The notes: generated by a model from the sequence alone, not told the origin. A stretch of 64,000 nt of DNA from Shinisaurus crocodilurus (GCA_021292165.1 CM037876.1:212511325-212575324), one strand, 5' to 3'. Shown: positions 40,096-52,558, counted from the stretch's first letter. A program made the numbers and translations.

Positions 40096-43000
40096 GGGAA
40101 GACTAGTGTTGGGGAAGAAAAAGTGGGTAGCAGATGGAGAAGGGCTCCAGAGATGTTGCTTCCCCTCTCATTCTTCTTTCCCCGGTTTCCCTTCCTTTCC
40201 TGTCATGTTGATGTCTTGTTCTTGTATGTCCTTTGCTCTTCATCTTGATTTTTTACTACTGCACTTCTGCGTCTCTCCTTGGGTCCAGGATCTATTTAAC
40301 AGTGAAAGATTGTTTCGTTGCACTAACATTTTGTAGCATCCTATTGGCAACCATCCTTCTGGAAAATTGCATAACTTGTAACAAGAAGTGAATGTCAAAG
40401 ATTTGAAATCTTCTATTTTGCTCTTACTTGTTCAATATGCCCTAAATTATTGTCACCACATATTAAGCATTTCTGCTTAAAACGAGGTGCAGAGAAGAAA
40501 TCTATGCATGACAACGCCTGCTAGATTGAAGTTACATTATCTCCAGATAAACATGGCATATAATATGTGTCATTCAGTGTATGAATGATTTCTCCCATTC
40601 AGAATTTTCATCCACTTGATTGTCATATAAACTATATGCATCTCCTGATTAAATAATTCCAAGCCCTATAAATTGCTAACCATGGGAATGATATGCCATT
40701 CAACTGTCTGGAGAAATGCGCTACAAAACAATATCAAAAGCAACTTTCTTCATCAAACACTGTTCCAATGACCTTTCTGTCTAACTTTCCTGGCATGTTT
40801 GTTTAGTTAACTGCTAAAAAAAAAGAAAAAAAGAAAAATACAACCCACACATTTTAATGCTATGTTTTCAACCCTGCAAAGTCAAACTCATGGATGACAA
40901 TCCATCAAAATCAGCAAGATAACAGAAAAGCACATTCTGATTCCAGAATTGTTGTCTGATCCTGCATGATGGAGTAAGAAACAATACAAGCATCTGATTC
41001 GCTGGAGCAGAATTGACCTTAGGAAAATGATAAGAGAGCAGAACCCAGGAGTAAGGATGTGAAATTTAAATAGGATAAGAGTAGATGCAAGAGGGAAACA
41101 ACATCCTTGCATATATATATACTGTGGTCATATCAAAATAAGATTTTAACTGTGTGTTTAACAAAAGCTCTTAGGATGCATATATTTAAGTCAGTGACAG
41201 GATCTTTCTCCCCCCCCCCCTAAAGATAGAGCAGAATTAGGTTTAAGCTGCAATGCTTAAGCTGAATCCAAACTATGAAACCTGATGCTCCACCTTGCTC
41301 CTAGAGCATTTTGCCATGTTTTCCTCCTCCTTAATAGCAACTTCAATCAGTTGCTCTCCTTTCCCAACATCTGAATAAATTGACTGAAGAATTTCTCCTG
41401 ACAAACCTTACTGGTTGATCTGGCTGGTGGCAGCACCAGTTGTTGTAGCCCGATGTTCATTTTTAATACAAACATCTCTAAGCATCCCCTCCCCAGAGGA
41501 AGGTTGCATGCATCTATTACACTACAGCTCCGTTCTGCTATTTCCCCATGTGCTCTCACAGTGAGGTGTTATTTAGATGCTATTTCTGCATGTCTTAAGT
41601 AATGGTGGAAGAGTTCCCCCTGGCTCACTTCTAATTGGTTTCAACACTCTGAAAAAAAATCAGGGCTCGCACTTTTTTCTTTTTTAAAGGAAGTTTGGGG
41701 AAACCAAGCCCTGGTGAGTTCTCCTCCAGCCCTCCCCACAGATCCTTCCCTGCTTTCCCAAAATATACCCTGTTGAGAGGGGAGCACCGGCTGGTAAGGC
41801 TGGTATGGCTGGTATGGAGTGCTTGCACCAAGCATCCAGACCTTATCTTTAATCATCACAAGAATCCATGGCAGGGGGAGGGAGCCTAGGAAAGGAAGTT
41901 CCCTATGCATCCCAGCTCAGTTCATTAAGCTTAATGGGAAACTCAAAAATCCTAGGCTCCCCAATAGCAATCTGAGTATGCTTTGGCTTGTAATTACTGA
42001 CTGCTTCAAATTTTGCTCAAAGTCCTGCATTTTGCCATCAACTCTGGCCTTAAAATGTATTCCTTGAAGTAAACATGTTAAAAAGTTAGAAGCAGCCTAT
42101 TTAGAGAGGCTTGAGGTGAATGGAGTTTGCCCACCCGTATCTCTGAAATGCGTACCGTTGAGGTTCTATAATAACTAATATTCAGGAAGGGCATTCTAGT
42201 GTGCATTGGATTCTTCATTAGGCAGTTTCTACACATTATTTCAGTGTATATGTGCCTCCTCCCAGTATGTGCACCACACATGGGTAGGTGGTATGCACAC
42301 ATGCATAAGTGCTTGCATAAGGTGCAAATGCTGGATGGGTCAGCCCCTGCTTGTGTGGAGTTCTATTATTGATTGTCTCAAGACAGAAAGCCAGTCTTAA
42401 AATTAGTGTGCATAAAACTTTTGTTCTTTTTTACTTGGGGGGGAAAATGACATATACGGTAGTTAATTTTTAATTGATTCATTAAAACAGTTCTTCCTTT
42501 CTAGTATTTCTGAGGAGCGGTCATGGAAGACAGAGGGCAAGAAATCAGATGAGCTGCTGTCGTTACAATGCTGAATAACATGATGTGTAGTCAGATTTTT
42601 CAAATGACTACCTTCTAAAAACTATACTACCTGAAAGGCTTTATCTACAAAAATGACCCAATAACAGCATTACAAATGAAATATTCTATTTGTTTAACTT
42701 TGCCTACTACTGCGGTACCTGTGGGCACTTTACATAATTCAGCTGGCCAAAGAAAGAGGGAATAAATTTGCCCTGTTTCCTTCCAAGCCTACTGAATCTA
42801 GCTATAGAACTATTCTGAATGGGGGTTATGAGAGCCAAGGAAGGATACTAATTGCCAAGAGAAATTCCAGTGCCTGCCATTTATAGAAGGCTGGAACAAT
42901 GGAAAACTTTTTCTTTTCTTTTTTTGCAATACTTTCTAAAGCTAAGTCAGAGTTTGGCTCAGACACATTTCTGGCAAGAATGAATTCCCGAGGCTGGAGC

Positions 43001-43170
43001 TGAGAATGACCTACCCCTGGGTTCCCACGAGCTCCTTCCTTGGGTCAGATACATGCAAATCTCAACAAATGAATAGGATACAACTGTAGAGAAAGAAAAA
43101 CAACTGTGGAAATGACGAGCCAAGAACTTAGTGGCAGTTAGGCTCTGCCCTCCAGAAACATTTATCCTTT
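40096..43170. other. Mostly unique DNA, possible conserved noncoding element
   Basis: Three kilobases without recognised transposons. 40440-40800 is complex AT-rich DNA with words such as ctgattaaataattccaagc and is a candidate conserved element. Simple tracts: A-rich 40818-40838, C run 41211-41220. Frames up to 107 codons carry no domain. Confidence 0.35.
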
Positions 43171-43629
43171 TAGGGATGGGGAAGAAATTCATTTGGTTCA
43201 CATTTTAATGCAAATTTACGTAATTTTACACTTTCAAACCAATATGCGAAACGAAACTCAGTTATCCTTTGAATTTCATATTTCTCCAAACTCTGCAATG
43301 GAGTTCTCCAATCAAAAAAATGTGTACATTAGACAGACAAGAGTATATTAGTGATAAGAACATTCAAAATTGCATTATAATTGGAAAATTGCTTGCAAAA
43401 ATGTGTATATTAGGCAAAAAAATGCAAACAGAAATTCATTTTTGTATGCATTCAAAAAGAGAAATGCATTCAAAAGGACATATGAATTTTCATGCAAACC
43501 TTTTTTCCCCTCAAAGTTCAGGACAAACTGAACTTCAGATTAGAAAAATTATCAACGTTTGGGATGAACTGAATTTAAGTTTGGAAAAATGAGAAACTGA
43601 GAGAAACAGACATCAACAGATTCATCCAT
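43171..43629 (+). mobile_element. 470-bp hAT-like nonautonomous element, copy 2
   Basis: Starts tagggatggggaagaaattc; matches 19822-20297 through gcactttcaaaccaatatgc-type, ttgcttgcaaaaatgtgtat and gaaactgagagaaacagaca. Flanks atccttt and atcctta suggest an 8-bp-type target duplication with mismatches. Noncoding. Confidence 0.6.
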
Positions 43630-43984
43630 CTGTAATCCTTACATAAAATCATTGTCTTTTAGGATTATGTTGAGCTAAAATCAGAGGAATAATATAGTCA
43701 TCACACAGCAGCACTTGCATGTTATTTAATTATTTTAACAATCTGCAAAAAATAATCATTATCTCCATGACATTCTATATTAGGAATATCAAAATAACCA
43801 AGGTTTAAAAAAATATATATCTCCATAACTTTTCAGGAGGAAAGGGATGTCAAATATACAAATAACTTACAGCAACAGCATCCTGCAAGGCAAATGACCC
43901 CCTTCACTGGAAGATCTACTGTATGCAATGTATTAAATAGACATTACCCCGAACACAGAAAGATGATGAGAAAGAACCTATGCA
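43630..43984. other. Unclassified, no gene seen
   Basis: AT-rich; nothing recognised. Confidence 0.4.
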
Positions 43985-44134
43985 GATATGGGTGAGAATT
44001 TCAGTTCAGTTCAGTTTTGATAAGAATTTACCAAAATTCACAAAGTTCTCTATATTCGAGACAAAAAGAATTTGAGATTTAGAAAATTGAAAGCAGGAGA
44101 ATGTGAAACTGAGAGATTCACCCATCCTTAAATG
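43985..44134 (+). mobile_element. GGGATGGGTGAG MITE, solo copy
   Basis: atatgggtgagaatttcagt to gagattcacccatcctta, with aagaatttaccaaaattcac inside. It is the isolated MITE, without the spacers of the composite repeat. Confidence 0.65.
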
Positions 44135-44933
44135 TGTCCTTGATTGCCATCTGTCTCCCTACCCTACAAGGGATGAAGTTATTCTAAGTCACCAATCCTC
44201 ACTGTCTTTTTTTTTTGTACTTAGGTGTGTTTATCCAATGTGTGGAGGGTTAGGCAACACGATGCTCTGGGGTTCCTTTTAATGCAACCAAGGTATCCTA
44301 GTATCTGACATGACATTGTGATGGAAGGGCAATGTTCTCGGAGGATTTTCATAGTCATGGTGAGACCACATTAGTGGGTGTGGCTCAGTATTTCATGGCT
44401 GCCATGACAACCCTGGGGCTGTCTGAAAGTGTTTCAGGTCTAAAACGCATGGCAGGTTATATGTTCAGTTTGGTTACCTCTGCCAGGCAAGCTGCTGCTG
44501 GTGGTTTGGGCTTGGAGGAGTTCGCAACATTTCCTTTGGTAAGATACCAACCTTTACATGGTGAGAGTTAACATGACTCTGCAGGAATAGGAGACTTTTT
44601 GGGATCTAGATGGCTTTCTGGTAGTCCCTGGGGGGAGCTTCTTGATTACATGATTGATACTCCCATTGGCCAATCTCTGGAATACAGTGTTCATGCAAAC
44701 ATGATTACTCCAGGTGCCCTTTTCTACTAACTAGAGCTCAATTAGCCCCCTTATTTACTGGGGAGCTAGAAACAAGGAAACAACAAAAACTGCCTAGGAC
44801 ACAACTAGCCTACTCTGTGGAACTCGCAGCAGCAAAGAGATCACGTAATCATCATTACTTCTTCACAATGCTGTACATTGGAGCTGTTCTGGTTGGTTAG
44901 GGGCATTTTTCATCTGGACCCTGAATATAGGAA
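44135..44933. other. Unclassified, no gene seen
   Basis: Nothing recognised. A 79-codon frame at 44332-44571 has no domain. Confidence 0.4.
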
Positions 44934-45180
44934 CATAGTAAGCTGCCTCATACTGAGTCAGATAGTTGGTCCATCTAGCCCAGTATTGTCAACACTGACT
45001 GGCAGCAGCTCTCTGGGGTTCCTGAGGCCCATTTAGCAGAATTTCCCTTTTTGGAAGATGGCAAGGCAAAAAAGGGGGGGGAGGCTCTGCTGTTCTTCCT
45101 CTCCTGCCAGCAAGAGCCAGGCAGGACCTAGGACAGAAGAGAGACTCCGAGATCAGAGTGTTCCATTGACAGGGTTCTTC
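44934..45180 (-). mobile_element. tRNA-derived SINE, second family, reversed
   Basis: aggaacatagtaagctgcct, catactgagtcagatagttg, gtccatctagcccagtattg and caacactgactggcagcagc are the reverse of the 3' half seen at 27960-28097. The tRNA-like head is not clear. Confidence 0.65.
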
Positions 45181-46625
45181 GCCCTTAGGATTACTCAGTA
45201 ACTAGCCTACCTAGCTACACTGAGGTACATCAAAGGGTGAAGATAGTTTCTTCTTTTTTTACAAGCCCTCAATTTTTCCACTAATTTGGAGAACAATTTT
45301 CAAGTTTCTAGAACATTACAGAATCTAAATTTTCCACCTATGTTTTCCCCTAGGACACCATAAGTATTTCTCCCTCAGCCTCACATTTTCTGTGAAACTT
45401 GGCCTATGAATGTGTATAAATGGCTAAATAATGACAAGCCTTCCTGTGACATCCAAGCAATGTCACAGTTATGGCAATAAAGCCACATCAAAGTCCTGGA
45501 GCTTGGCAACATCTTTGGAGTCACATAACTGTCACAATAGATAATGGCCCATTTGTAGTCGTAGCACATCACTCACATTTTACATTCATCATGCACTGCA
45601 GTCATTTCCTAGGGAGATCACAGGCATGCTGGAGTATCATTACTACTTCATAGTAAAATGACACTCACATCATCTTGTTAGGACTGTATTATTGTTATAG
45701 TAAACTGAGTGCCCAAGGAACAATCTGCATATTTTACAGTGCTTACTTGCAAAAAGTAGACATTTTATAAATGAATCTGATTTTTCTTTTTGTCAATGAA
45801 AAAGAAGCTTTTTGCTGTTGGGAGAGTTTCAAAAGAAATACATGAGCAGGAGAAAAATCTACGTTATTTAAAGAAAGCACTGCTGCCATGCTATTTCTGT
45901 TCATTTCCAGAACACCCATCATATATACAAACACACACACACACACACACACACTGATTTGAATAGTGATTGTGCAGAAATAGTGCCATGTGACTTTCAT
46001 TAAGGATAACCATACATCTCACAAACACAGAAGGTTAAGCAGGATCAAAACTACATACACAGAAAGTTCAAGAAACTAATGTATTGCATAGGCAGAATCC
46101 TAATCTGAAAACAACTACTGGTCAATCAACGAAAGAGGTAGAAATTGCTAATCCTCATTTTGTTTGGAATTAGTTGCCCCATATGAAATCAGCTGCTTCA
46201 TGCAATTAGTTTTGAATGGGTCCTCCATACTTCTTCTGAAATATGGTTTACAGATATCCTAAATGCATTTAGGGTAGGATGGCACAGCGTTGAGGCCTGC
46301 TATGTGACAGCAGAGGTCCAGGTAATCCCAGTTGTTAGAACTCTCCATGGATATTGAACCAAAGTTGATGAAACACACACTCTTACATAACATGGCTATT
46401 AGTAATTGTTTTCATATTAAGTGCCTAAATAAAGGCATTTATTTGTAAATTATAGTTTTTTTAAATGATACAGAATAAACCCAGTACCTTGTTTTCATTT
46501 CAAATTACCTGAGGCTCCTTTTACCCACATAGCCCTGGTTTCTGTTCCTTGGTCACACTAGAGTGTGACAGAATGTTGGGGATCAAAATAGAATGTTGGT
46601 AGCTACCTTTTATATATACCTGAGG
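45181..46625. other. Mostly unique DNA, no gene seen
   Basis: Contains an (AC)n run at 45930-45953. No recognised transposon or coding domain. Confidence 0.4.
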
Positions 46626-46718
46626 CAGCAATCCTATGCACACTTACATGGGAGTAAGCCCCATTGAACTAAGTGGGGCTTACTTCAGAGTAGACATGCA
46701 TACAATTCTGCTCTAAGT
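46626..46718 (+). mobile_element. Harbinger-like MITE (ATCCTATGCA type)
   Basis: gcagcaatcctatgcacact, acatgggagtaagccccatt and agtggggcttacttcagagt fold on themselves; the right end is catgcatacaattctgctct. It shares the GCAATCCTATGCA end with the family at 1757 but has a different centre. Confidence 0.6.
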
Positions 46719-47766
46719 TATGACTCCAGAACGTTGTGTTTAGTATCCATGATACCCAATATGCTACAAAATAGAGATGCACTAAGCATAACTAATGGCA
46801 AAAGACCTAGCTGAATAGCACATTTTCAGTTCAATGTCTATATCTATCTACAGCATATGCGGGCAGCCCACATGCATGCAGCTCTTGAAAGTCTCCTCTG
46901 TGGCTTGCCAGTACCCTAGACCACTTTTTCTGCTCCCTCCCTGAGCAGAGAAGGCTTTCCTTTCCGGCTGGGAGAGGAGGAGGGATTCTTGAGAAACCAC
47001 AGAGGGCAAAAGGCTAGAGAGTCTTTTGCCATTCTAGTCCACAGTACTCATGGTCTCTCTCTCAAAAATAAGATCCTTCAGAGTGAAACCATGGAGTATG
47101 GAGGGCTGGAGCAGTAAAAGACACTCTACTCTAGTCCTCTGTGCTTTCTCTATCAAGACTTTGAGAAACCATAGAGTAAGGCAGGCTAGAATGGCTCCCG
47201 CTCCTCTCCAGGAGAGGAAGACTTTCCCTGACCAGGGTGGGGGGTGAGTGGCCAGGGGAGGGCAGATTTAACCTGAAAAACAGTAAGGGGCAGGGAGTGG
47301 CGGAGAGTGTGCGCATATAAACAAGAAAGACAATCAGTGAGTAAATGAGTGATGGGTGAGTATGTGTGTGAGACAGTGGGTCTGGGGAAGTCTGTGTGTT
47401 TGCGTATGTCAGAGAGAGAAGGGAAGGGGATCCAAGCCCCCACCCATTGCCAGCCTAGGTTCCACCCACCAGTGGCATGCGATCTCCAACCCACCACCCA
47501 CTACCACTTGCTGCCCTCATGGGTAAAATGGTTCTCCACCCCAGTCTACTGTTTCCAGCTGCACAATATAATTTTGCTGTCTTCTTTAAGAGTGCAGTGC
47601 TATGCACATTGCACAATGACATGCTAAGAGATCCTATTGATTTAAGTGAGACACAGGCTTGCATATATGTTCTGAGGATTTCTGTTAGTATATCAACGTA
47701 ACTGAGAACAGCAAAGCTCTTACTGGTGGAAATGATAATGAATGGATGCTTCATCGTTGTTTGGCT
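46719..47766. other. Unclassified, with imperfect 80-bp repeats
   Basis: Lines gagaaaccacagagggcaaa (46991), gtgaaaccatggagtatgga (47082) and gagaaaccatagagtaaggc (47163) are spaced by 80-90 bp and may be a decayed tandem repeat. No gene seen. Confidence 0.4.
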
Positions 47767-47866
47767 GGGCTTACGGCTGCAATGTTAAGCACACTGACTC
47801 ACAAGTAAGCCCCATTGAACACAGTGGGACCTACTGCTCAGTAAAGATGGATAGGATCGCACTTTA
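47767..47866 (+). mobile_element. Harbinger-like MITE, diverged
   Basis: ggctgcaatgttaagcacac, aagtaagccccattgaacac and gataggatcgcacttt with TTA and TAA at the borders. Same family as 46626-46718. Confidence 0.5.
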
Positions 47867-48534
47867 AAGGGGTTAAAAAGAATCTAAAGAAACCTCCTAC
47901 AGTTCTTGCAATTTTGTTCCTTTGCTTGCCAGATCTCCCCCCCCCCCCCCGTTAAACAATAACAGATAATAAGCCATCCTGAAATTAAAGGAAACTAAAG
48001 ACCACTGCTTAAGGAAAAAAGGCAAATGGAAATATCCTTCAAGGATCCATTTTATTTTTCTATCCCACATCAAAGAAAATATTTTGTCATATCTGTTTTA
48101 CAGTACTAAAAATCCCATCGACTTAAGACACTATTGAAGACTCACTGGAGGCTAATTTGGGCTTCAACTACACCCCGGCAATCCCAGTGAAGTCAATTAT
48201 TATAAATGTTAGAAAAATTGGACACAGTCCCCAGGATTATTTTATTTTCTTGATCTGCTTCACTGCTATTTTCACAAAACCTCTCTCTTCCCCCACCCGC
48301 AGCTCTTCTCCCTATTCTTCCTCATTCCCTTATGTAACTTTTTATCCAGACATAATATTCTCCCCTCGAAGAGTAGATTCTGCCGATCATACCAGTGACT
48401 TTGCAGCCCAAGTGTGATCTACATTAAATTAGGTTGCTACCAGGGCACTGTAGTCTCCAGTGCCACCATTTTCTAGAAGCGTGCAAAAACTGGCCTTTGA
48501 TTTCCCGCATACAGAGATCTATGCAATATTTGTT
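47867..48534. other. Unclassified, no gene seen
   Basis: C run at 47937-47950. Nothing else recognised. Confidence 0.4.
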
Positions 48535-48976
48535 TGTTTCTTTATTTTATTATATTTATATCCTGCCTCATCAAAGCATTTTTTAGGCAACTTACAGATC
48601 AAAACATAAAAGTATACAAAATCAAAAACATAACAGGATAAACACTTACAACAACTAAAACAGCACAGCAACAAATGAAACAATCCAACAAAATATTCCA
48701 AGTTTAAAAGCAGCAACAATAAAACAAAAGTACACTGAATTTAAAAGCCTGAGTGAATAGAACAGTTTTCACTTGTCCAAAAGCTCATACGTGTCAGGCC
48801 AGTCATATGGATCTGGAGCAGCATTCCACGTATGAGGGGCCACCACAGAAAAGTTGCCACCTGCCTGATCTAAGCAGGCAGGTGAAGCAGGAGGAAAGTT
48901 TCCCCACATGATCTCAAGGGATGGACAGGTTCATACGAGAATAGGCCTTTCTTTAGCTACCATGGGTCTAAGCCAA
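48535..48976 (-). mobile_element. L2-clade LINE 3' end, part 1
   Basis: tatatcctgcctcatcaaag, an A-rich line, then gcattccacgtatgaggggc, caccacagaaaagttgccac and gatggacaggttcatacgag. This is the reversed noncoding 3' end of an L2-type LINE, with the typical lines about an even border and a 'bordering' segment. It is split by a SINE at 48977. Confidence 0.6.
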
Positions 48977-49210
48977 ATAGCCAGTGTGATGCCGTAGTTA
49001 AGAGTGTTGGGCTAGGACTGGCAAGACCCGGGTTCTAGTTCCACTTTGCCATCAAGCTCACTGGATGACTTTGGGCCAGTCACGGACTCTCAGCCTAACC
49101 TACCCCACAGGGTCATTGTGAGGATAAAATGGGGGGAAAGGAAGTACAATACCTTGAGTTCCTTGGAGGAAAGTGGGATGTAAATGTAACAAATAATAAA
49201 ATAAATAAAA
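48977..49210 (+). mobile_element. Sauria-type tRNA-derived SINE
   Basis: Starts atagccagtgtgatgccgta; box B ggttctagttcca; then ctcagcctaacctaccccac, attgtgaggataaaatgggg and gagttccttggaggaaagtg with an aataaaataaata tail. Inserted in the L2 fragment. Confidence 0.85.
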
Positions 49211-49314
49211 GGATTTAACATGAGCAGTCAGCTCCTTGAACTGCACTTAAAAAAAATGAAAAGGAAGTCAGTGATGCTTCTATCAGCACTGGCAAGATAT
49301 TATCTGTCTTAACC
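49211..49314 (-). mobile_element. L2-clade LINE, part 2
   Basis: Continuation of the L2 fragment (caggtcagctccttgaactg-like line near 49226), up to a hAT-like MITE. Confidence 0.4.
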
Positions 49315-49440
49315 AGGGGTGGGAATCCTGTGACCCTTCTGATGTTGTTGGACTACAACTGAATATAGGCCATGCTGGCTGAGGTTGATAGGAATTGGAG
49401 TCCAACAACATTTGGAGGACCATAGGTTCACCACCACTAG
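49315..49440 (+). mobile_element. CAGGGGTGGG hAT-like MITE
   Basis: ccaggggtgggaatcctgtg, gatgttgttggactacaact and the partner lines agtccaacaacatttggagg, accataggttcaccacca. Same family as 17275, 51186 and 52085. Inserted in the L2 fragment. Confidence 0.7.
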
Positions 49441-49800
49441 TGTAAACTATGCTAATCAGCAGCCTAGCTGCTGTGTTTTGAACCAACTGAAGTTTCCAAG
49501 AGGCCTTCAAGGGCAACCCCACATACCATGGCCTGCAGTAGTCAATCCAGGTTGTTAGTAGAGCCTCAATAGCAAAGGCTATCTTTGTCCAGGAGTAGTT
49601 GCACTTAGTGCACAAACCTAAGCTGATGAAAAGGAAGTTGTGCCACTTACCATACATCTGGCCATGAGGAGGAGAACCCTATCTAGAATTGGTTGAACTC
49701 AGTCTTTCAGGGCAGATGGACCAGCTACCAAGAGCACCTCCATCTTGTCTGGACTGAGCTTCATTTCATTTCAATTTTATTTTGTGAAATGGTTTAATGT
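49441..49800 (-). pseudogene. L2-clade LINE C-terminal coding remnant
   Basis: The minus strand encodes WIDYCRPWYVGLPLKASWKLQ then LVQNTAARLL, the L2-clade C-terminal motif (SRLDYCNSLLxGLPxxxLxxLQLVQNAAARLL). Restarting after the MITE, it shows the LINE was once continuous over 48535-49800. Multiple frameshifts. Confidence 0.75.
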
Positions 49801-50253
49801 GTGAAGAAGCTTTTAGGGCCTGTTCACATATAATGTACTTTAGGGGCACACCTAAAAGGTGCAATGTGTAAATGTGCAAATGCATCTATCCTCAGAGAAT
49901 CAAAATCAATTGACTCAAGGCCAGACCTGAGTTTTTCCACATGATGTTAGTGCCGGGGCAATCCTGCTCCTTCATCCTTTAGATGGGGACAGCTTTGTTC
50001 CACCTCTTCTGAAGCCAGGATGGGAACACATGAGGGGGGAAGTCCTGCATCATCACACAGGTGACACTGCTCAATCTGGGAATTACAGAGCCTCTTACAC
50101 CCCTCCACTACCTCTCTCAGTACATCTAATTTTGTGTAAGTACTTGTATTAAAAATAACATATCCTTATTTAAAATCTGCTGTCCAATTAATTGGGGCAC
50201 CATTTTAGTTAATCACAAGGTTTTAATTGATTGATTTAACTTATTAATTGATC
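49801..50253. other. Unclassified, no gene seen
   Basis: A short palindromic patch around tttaggggcacacctaaaag (49842). Nothing else. Confidence 0.4.
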
Positions 50254-50342
50254 AACAGTACAATCTGATACATGTCTACTCAGAAGTAAGCCCCACTGAG
50301 TTCAATGGGACTCACTCCTAGGTGTGTATAGGATCAGAGCCT
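50254..50342 (-). mobile_element. Harbinger-like MITE
   Basis: acatgtctactcagaagtaa, gccccactgagttcaatggg and aggtgtgtataggatcagag, with TAA at the right border. Reverse orientation of 46626-46718. Confidence 0.55.
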
Positions 50343-51004
50343 AAAAGTTGCAGGCCTTGTCATTTTCGACTCCGAGCCTAAAGAGGAAGGTGGGATGCTT
50401 GGGTGAGTAAATAAAGACTATATATATATATATATATATATATTTGTGTCTGGATTTGGGGTGCAGTATACTCAGAACTGATTGGATTCACAGCAAGCCA
50501 GCAAATCCACAGCACTTACAATTCAGAGCCTATGAATTTTAGTATAATGGGACTTTATACATAACTGAGATAACAACTCCTTTAAATGTGTTTCATCTTT
50601 TATCAAACTTGGGTTTTTATACGAAATGTAAAACATTGATATTCCTATTACATCCCGCAAGGGAAAAGAAACACACCATTTGTCATAATCAGGAGAAATG
50701 TTTTATTCCTTTCGATATGCATTTACCTCCTTCACAAATAGAAGCCATAAAAAGAACATACAAGTGTTTTAATGTTACTGTGGTACACTTTCATGCCTTG
50801 ATGGGCTCCTGTAGGATTAACAGTATTGGGTGGAATCCTAGCAAAGGGGCAAATAAGGAATAACGGCTGGACAGCATTACCAGTTTTCCCATCCATTTGT
50901 TTAATACATGCAGCCCAGTTTAGGCAAGCAACAACAGTGCCTACATCTGCATGGTTCAACACTTTTGTGAAAGCAGCAAAAGGAAACAGCCATAGCTGGA
51001 CACA
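50343..51004. other. Unclassified, no gene seen
   Basis: An (AT)n run at 50420-50443. Frames of 67-91 codons have no domain. Confidence 0.4.
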
Positions 51005-51133
51005 ATGGGTTGGATCCAGACTTCATCATACTTAGAGTAGATTCATTGAAATTGCTAGGGTTATGAGAAGTCACAATGACCAACTTAAGCCCCACTGATT
51101 TCAACTGGTCTACTCTAGTCTGGATCCAACTTA
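51005..51133 (+). mobile_element. MITE with GTTGGATCCAGACT ends
   Basis: gggttggatccagacttcat to ctagtctggatccaact, an inverted repeat of at least 14 bases. The interior lines tagagtagattcattgaaat and tcaactggtctactctagtc pair. Same family as 1149-1273. Confidence 0.75.
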
Positions 51134-51185
51134 ATGTCCTGGCTACTGTTTGTGTTCAGTGGGTGAGAATGGCTGGGATGTAGAC

Positions 51186-51320
51186 CAGCAGGTGGGAATC
51201 TGTGGCCCTCAAGATGCAGTTGGACTCCAACTCCCAGCAGGCCCGGTGATCTTGGAGAATGTTCATGCATGATAGGAGTTGTAGTCCAACATCTGGAGGA
51301 CCACAGGTTCCCCACCCCTG
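51186..51320 (+). mobile_element. CAGGGGTGGG hAT-like MITE
   Basis: Ends cagcaggtgggaatctgtgg and ccacaggttccccacccctg. Interior tggactccaactcccagcag pairs with gatgataggagttgtagtcc-type line. Flanks atgtagac and atgtgttc share five of eight positions. Confidence 0.75.
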
Positions 51321-51603
51321 ATGTGTTCCATGTAAAGAAAAAGTCACCTACTTTGCAGTGTTCAGTTACTTTAGTATACCAGATAATTCAAGATAGGAGT
51401 GAAGCCATGAATATATACATCCAGGGTGTGTTCTCCTTCCCCAAGCCTCTGTTCCTAGGAAGGGCATATAAAAAGGCCTGCAGTATTGATCCCCCGCCAG
51501 CCCAGTTAGGAGAAAGACCTCAATTGCAAGATTCTACTTTCTAGGTTTTCTTTCTTTAAATACTAAAACCATTAGTAATTTGGCTGGAGAAATCAAATTA
51601 AGC

Positions 51604-51655
<52 letters not shown>

Positions 51656-52084
51656 TCCAAATTACCAAGTAACAAATGTTGCCATCACCCTTACAGCATG
51701 GTCGGAAACTCTTTTCGCCCTCCCAGCAACTGACAGCTTTCTAATGCAGTTACATTAAGGTGCTTTTTGAAGTGTGTGAGGCACTTTTTAACTAGCTCCT
51801 TGGGGCATTGTTAGATATCATTGCTTACTACCAGTGGGAGCCACTACGCTGTTAATAGCACTTCCCTTTTTACTTCTGATCAGTCATATACCGGGGCTTA
51901 AAAGGGATTGCTTGCAACATGTGAAACAACCTCAGCCTTCCAGGATTTGCCAGCAAAACTGCCCATTACAACACCACATTCAGAGCCCAGGATAACTCAT
52001 TAACAAAGAAAAAAGCTGGGACTACAGTATCTATTTCAGCGGCTCCTTTCTTGTTTAAGGTGGCTGTGATTCTTGCCTCGTGCA
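51321..52084. other. Mostly unique DNA, possible conserved noncoding element
   Basis: Around the GAT microsatellite (51604-51655) the sequence is complex and AT-rich (ccattagtaatttggctgga before it, ccaaattaccaagtaacaaa after). That pairing of conserved-looking flanks around a microsatellite is suggestive only. Confidence 0.3.
51604..51655 (+). repeat. (GAT)n microsatellite
   Basis: Seventeen uninterrupted GAT units. Confidence 0.97.
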
Positions 52085-52216
52085 GGAGCAGGGAACCTGT
52101 GGCCCTCCGGATGTTGCTGGGCTCCAACTCCCATCAGCCCCAGACAGCATGCCCAATGCTCATGGATGATAGGATGTGTAGTCCAACAACATCTGGAGGG
52201 CCACAGGTTCTCCACT
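52085..52216 (+). mobile_element. CAGGGGTGGG hAT-like MITE
   Basis: caggagcagggaacctgtgg, ccctccggatgttgctgggc and the partner gtccaacaacatctggaggg, ccacaggttctccact. Same family as 49315 and 51186. Confidence 0.75.
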
Positions 52217-52489
52217 TATAGTCTAGTATGTGATATCGGTTCTGGGTTCAAAACCTTGGCAATCCCTGACAGAGTTACTCTGGAAGTGTACACTGTACTT
52301 TTGGATTTCCTTTCTTCCCCCACCTCAACTGCGCTTTTATTGATCTTTCCCTCTACCTTGTTTATACTTGAACAGTAGAGCACTAGGTTGGTGAAGAGCT
52401 ATGAATCCAGAAATTTGGAATTTCTGGGTTCAACTCTCCTTTCAGACATGAACTCTCAAGATTGTTTTGGGCAGTCCACCACTATGCAG
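52217..52489. other. Unclassified, no gene seen
   Basis: Nothing recognised. Confidence 0.35.
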
Positions 52490-52558
52490 GCTGGGGCATG
52501 CTGGGAGTTGTAGGACTCCCCCCCCCCAGTCTAAACATGCATAGGATTGCACCCTAAA
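52490..52558 (+). mobile_element. Harbinger-like MITE, right part
   Basis: ggctggggcatgctgggagt, tgtaggactcc, then ctaaacatgcataggattgc and acccTAA. The left end is missing. Confidence 0.6.

Noticed and set aside
51604..51655. CRISPR-like array or coding Asp repeat
   Set aside because: It is a simple GAT microsatellite with no spacers and no frame context.
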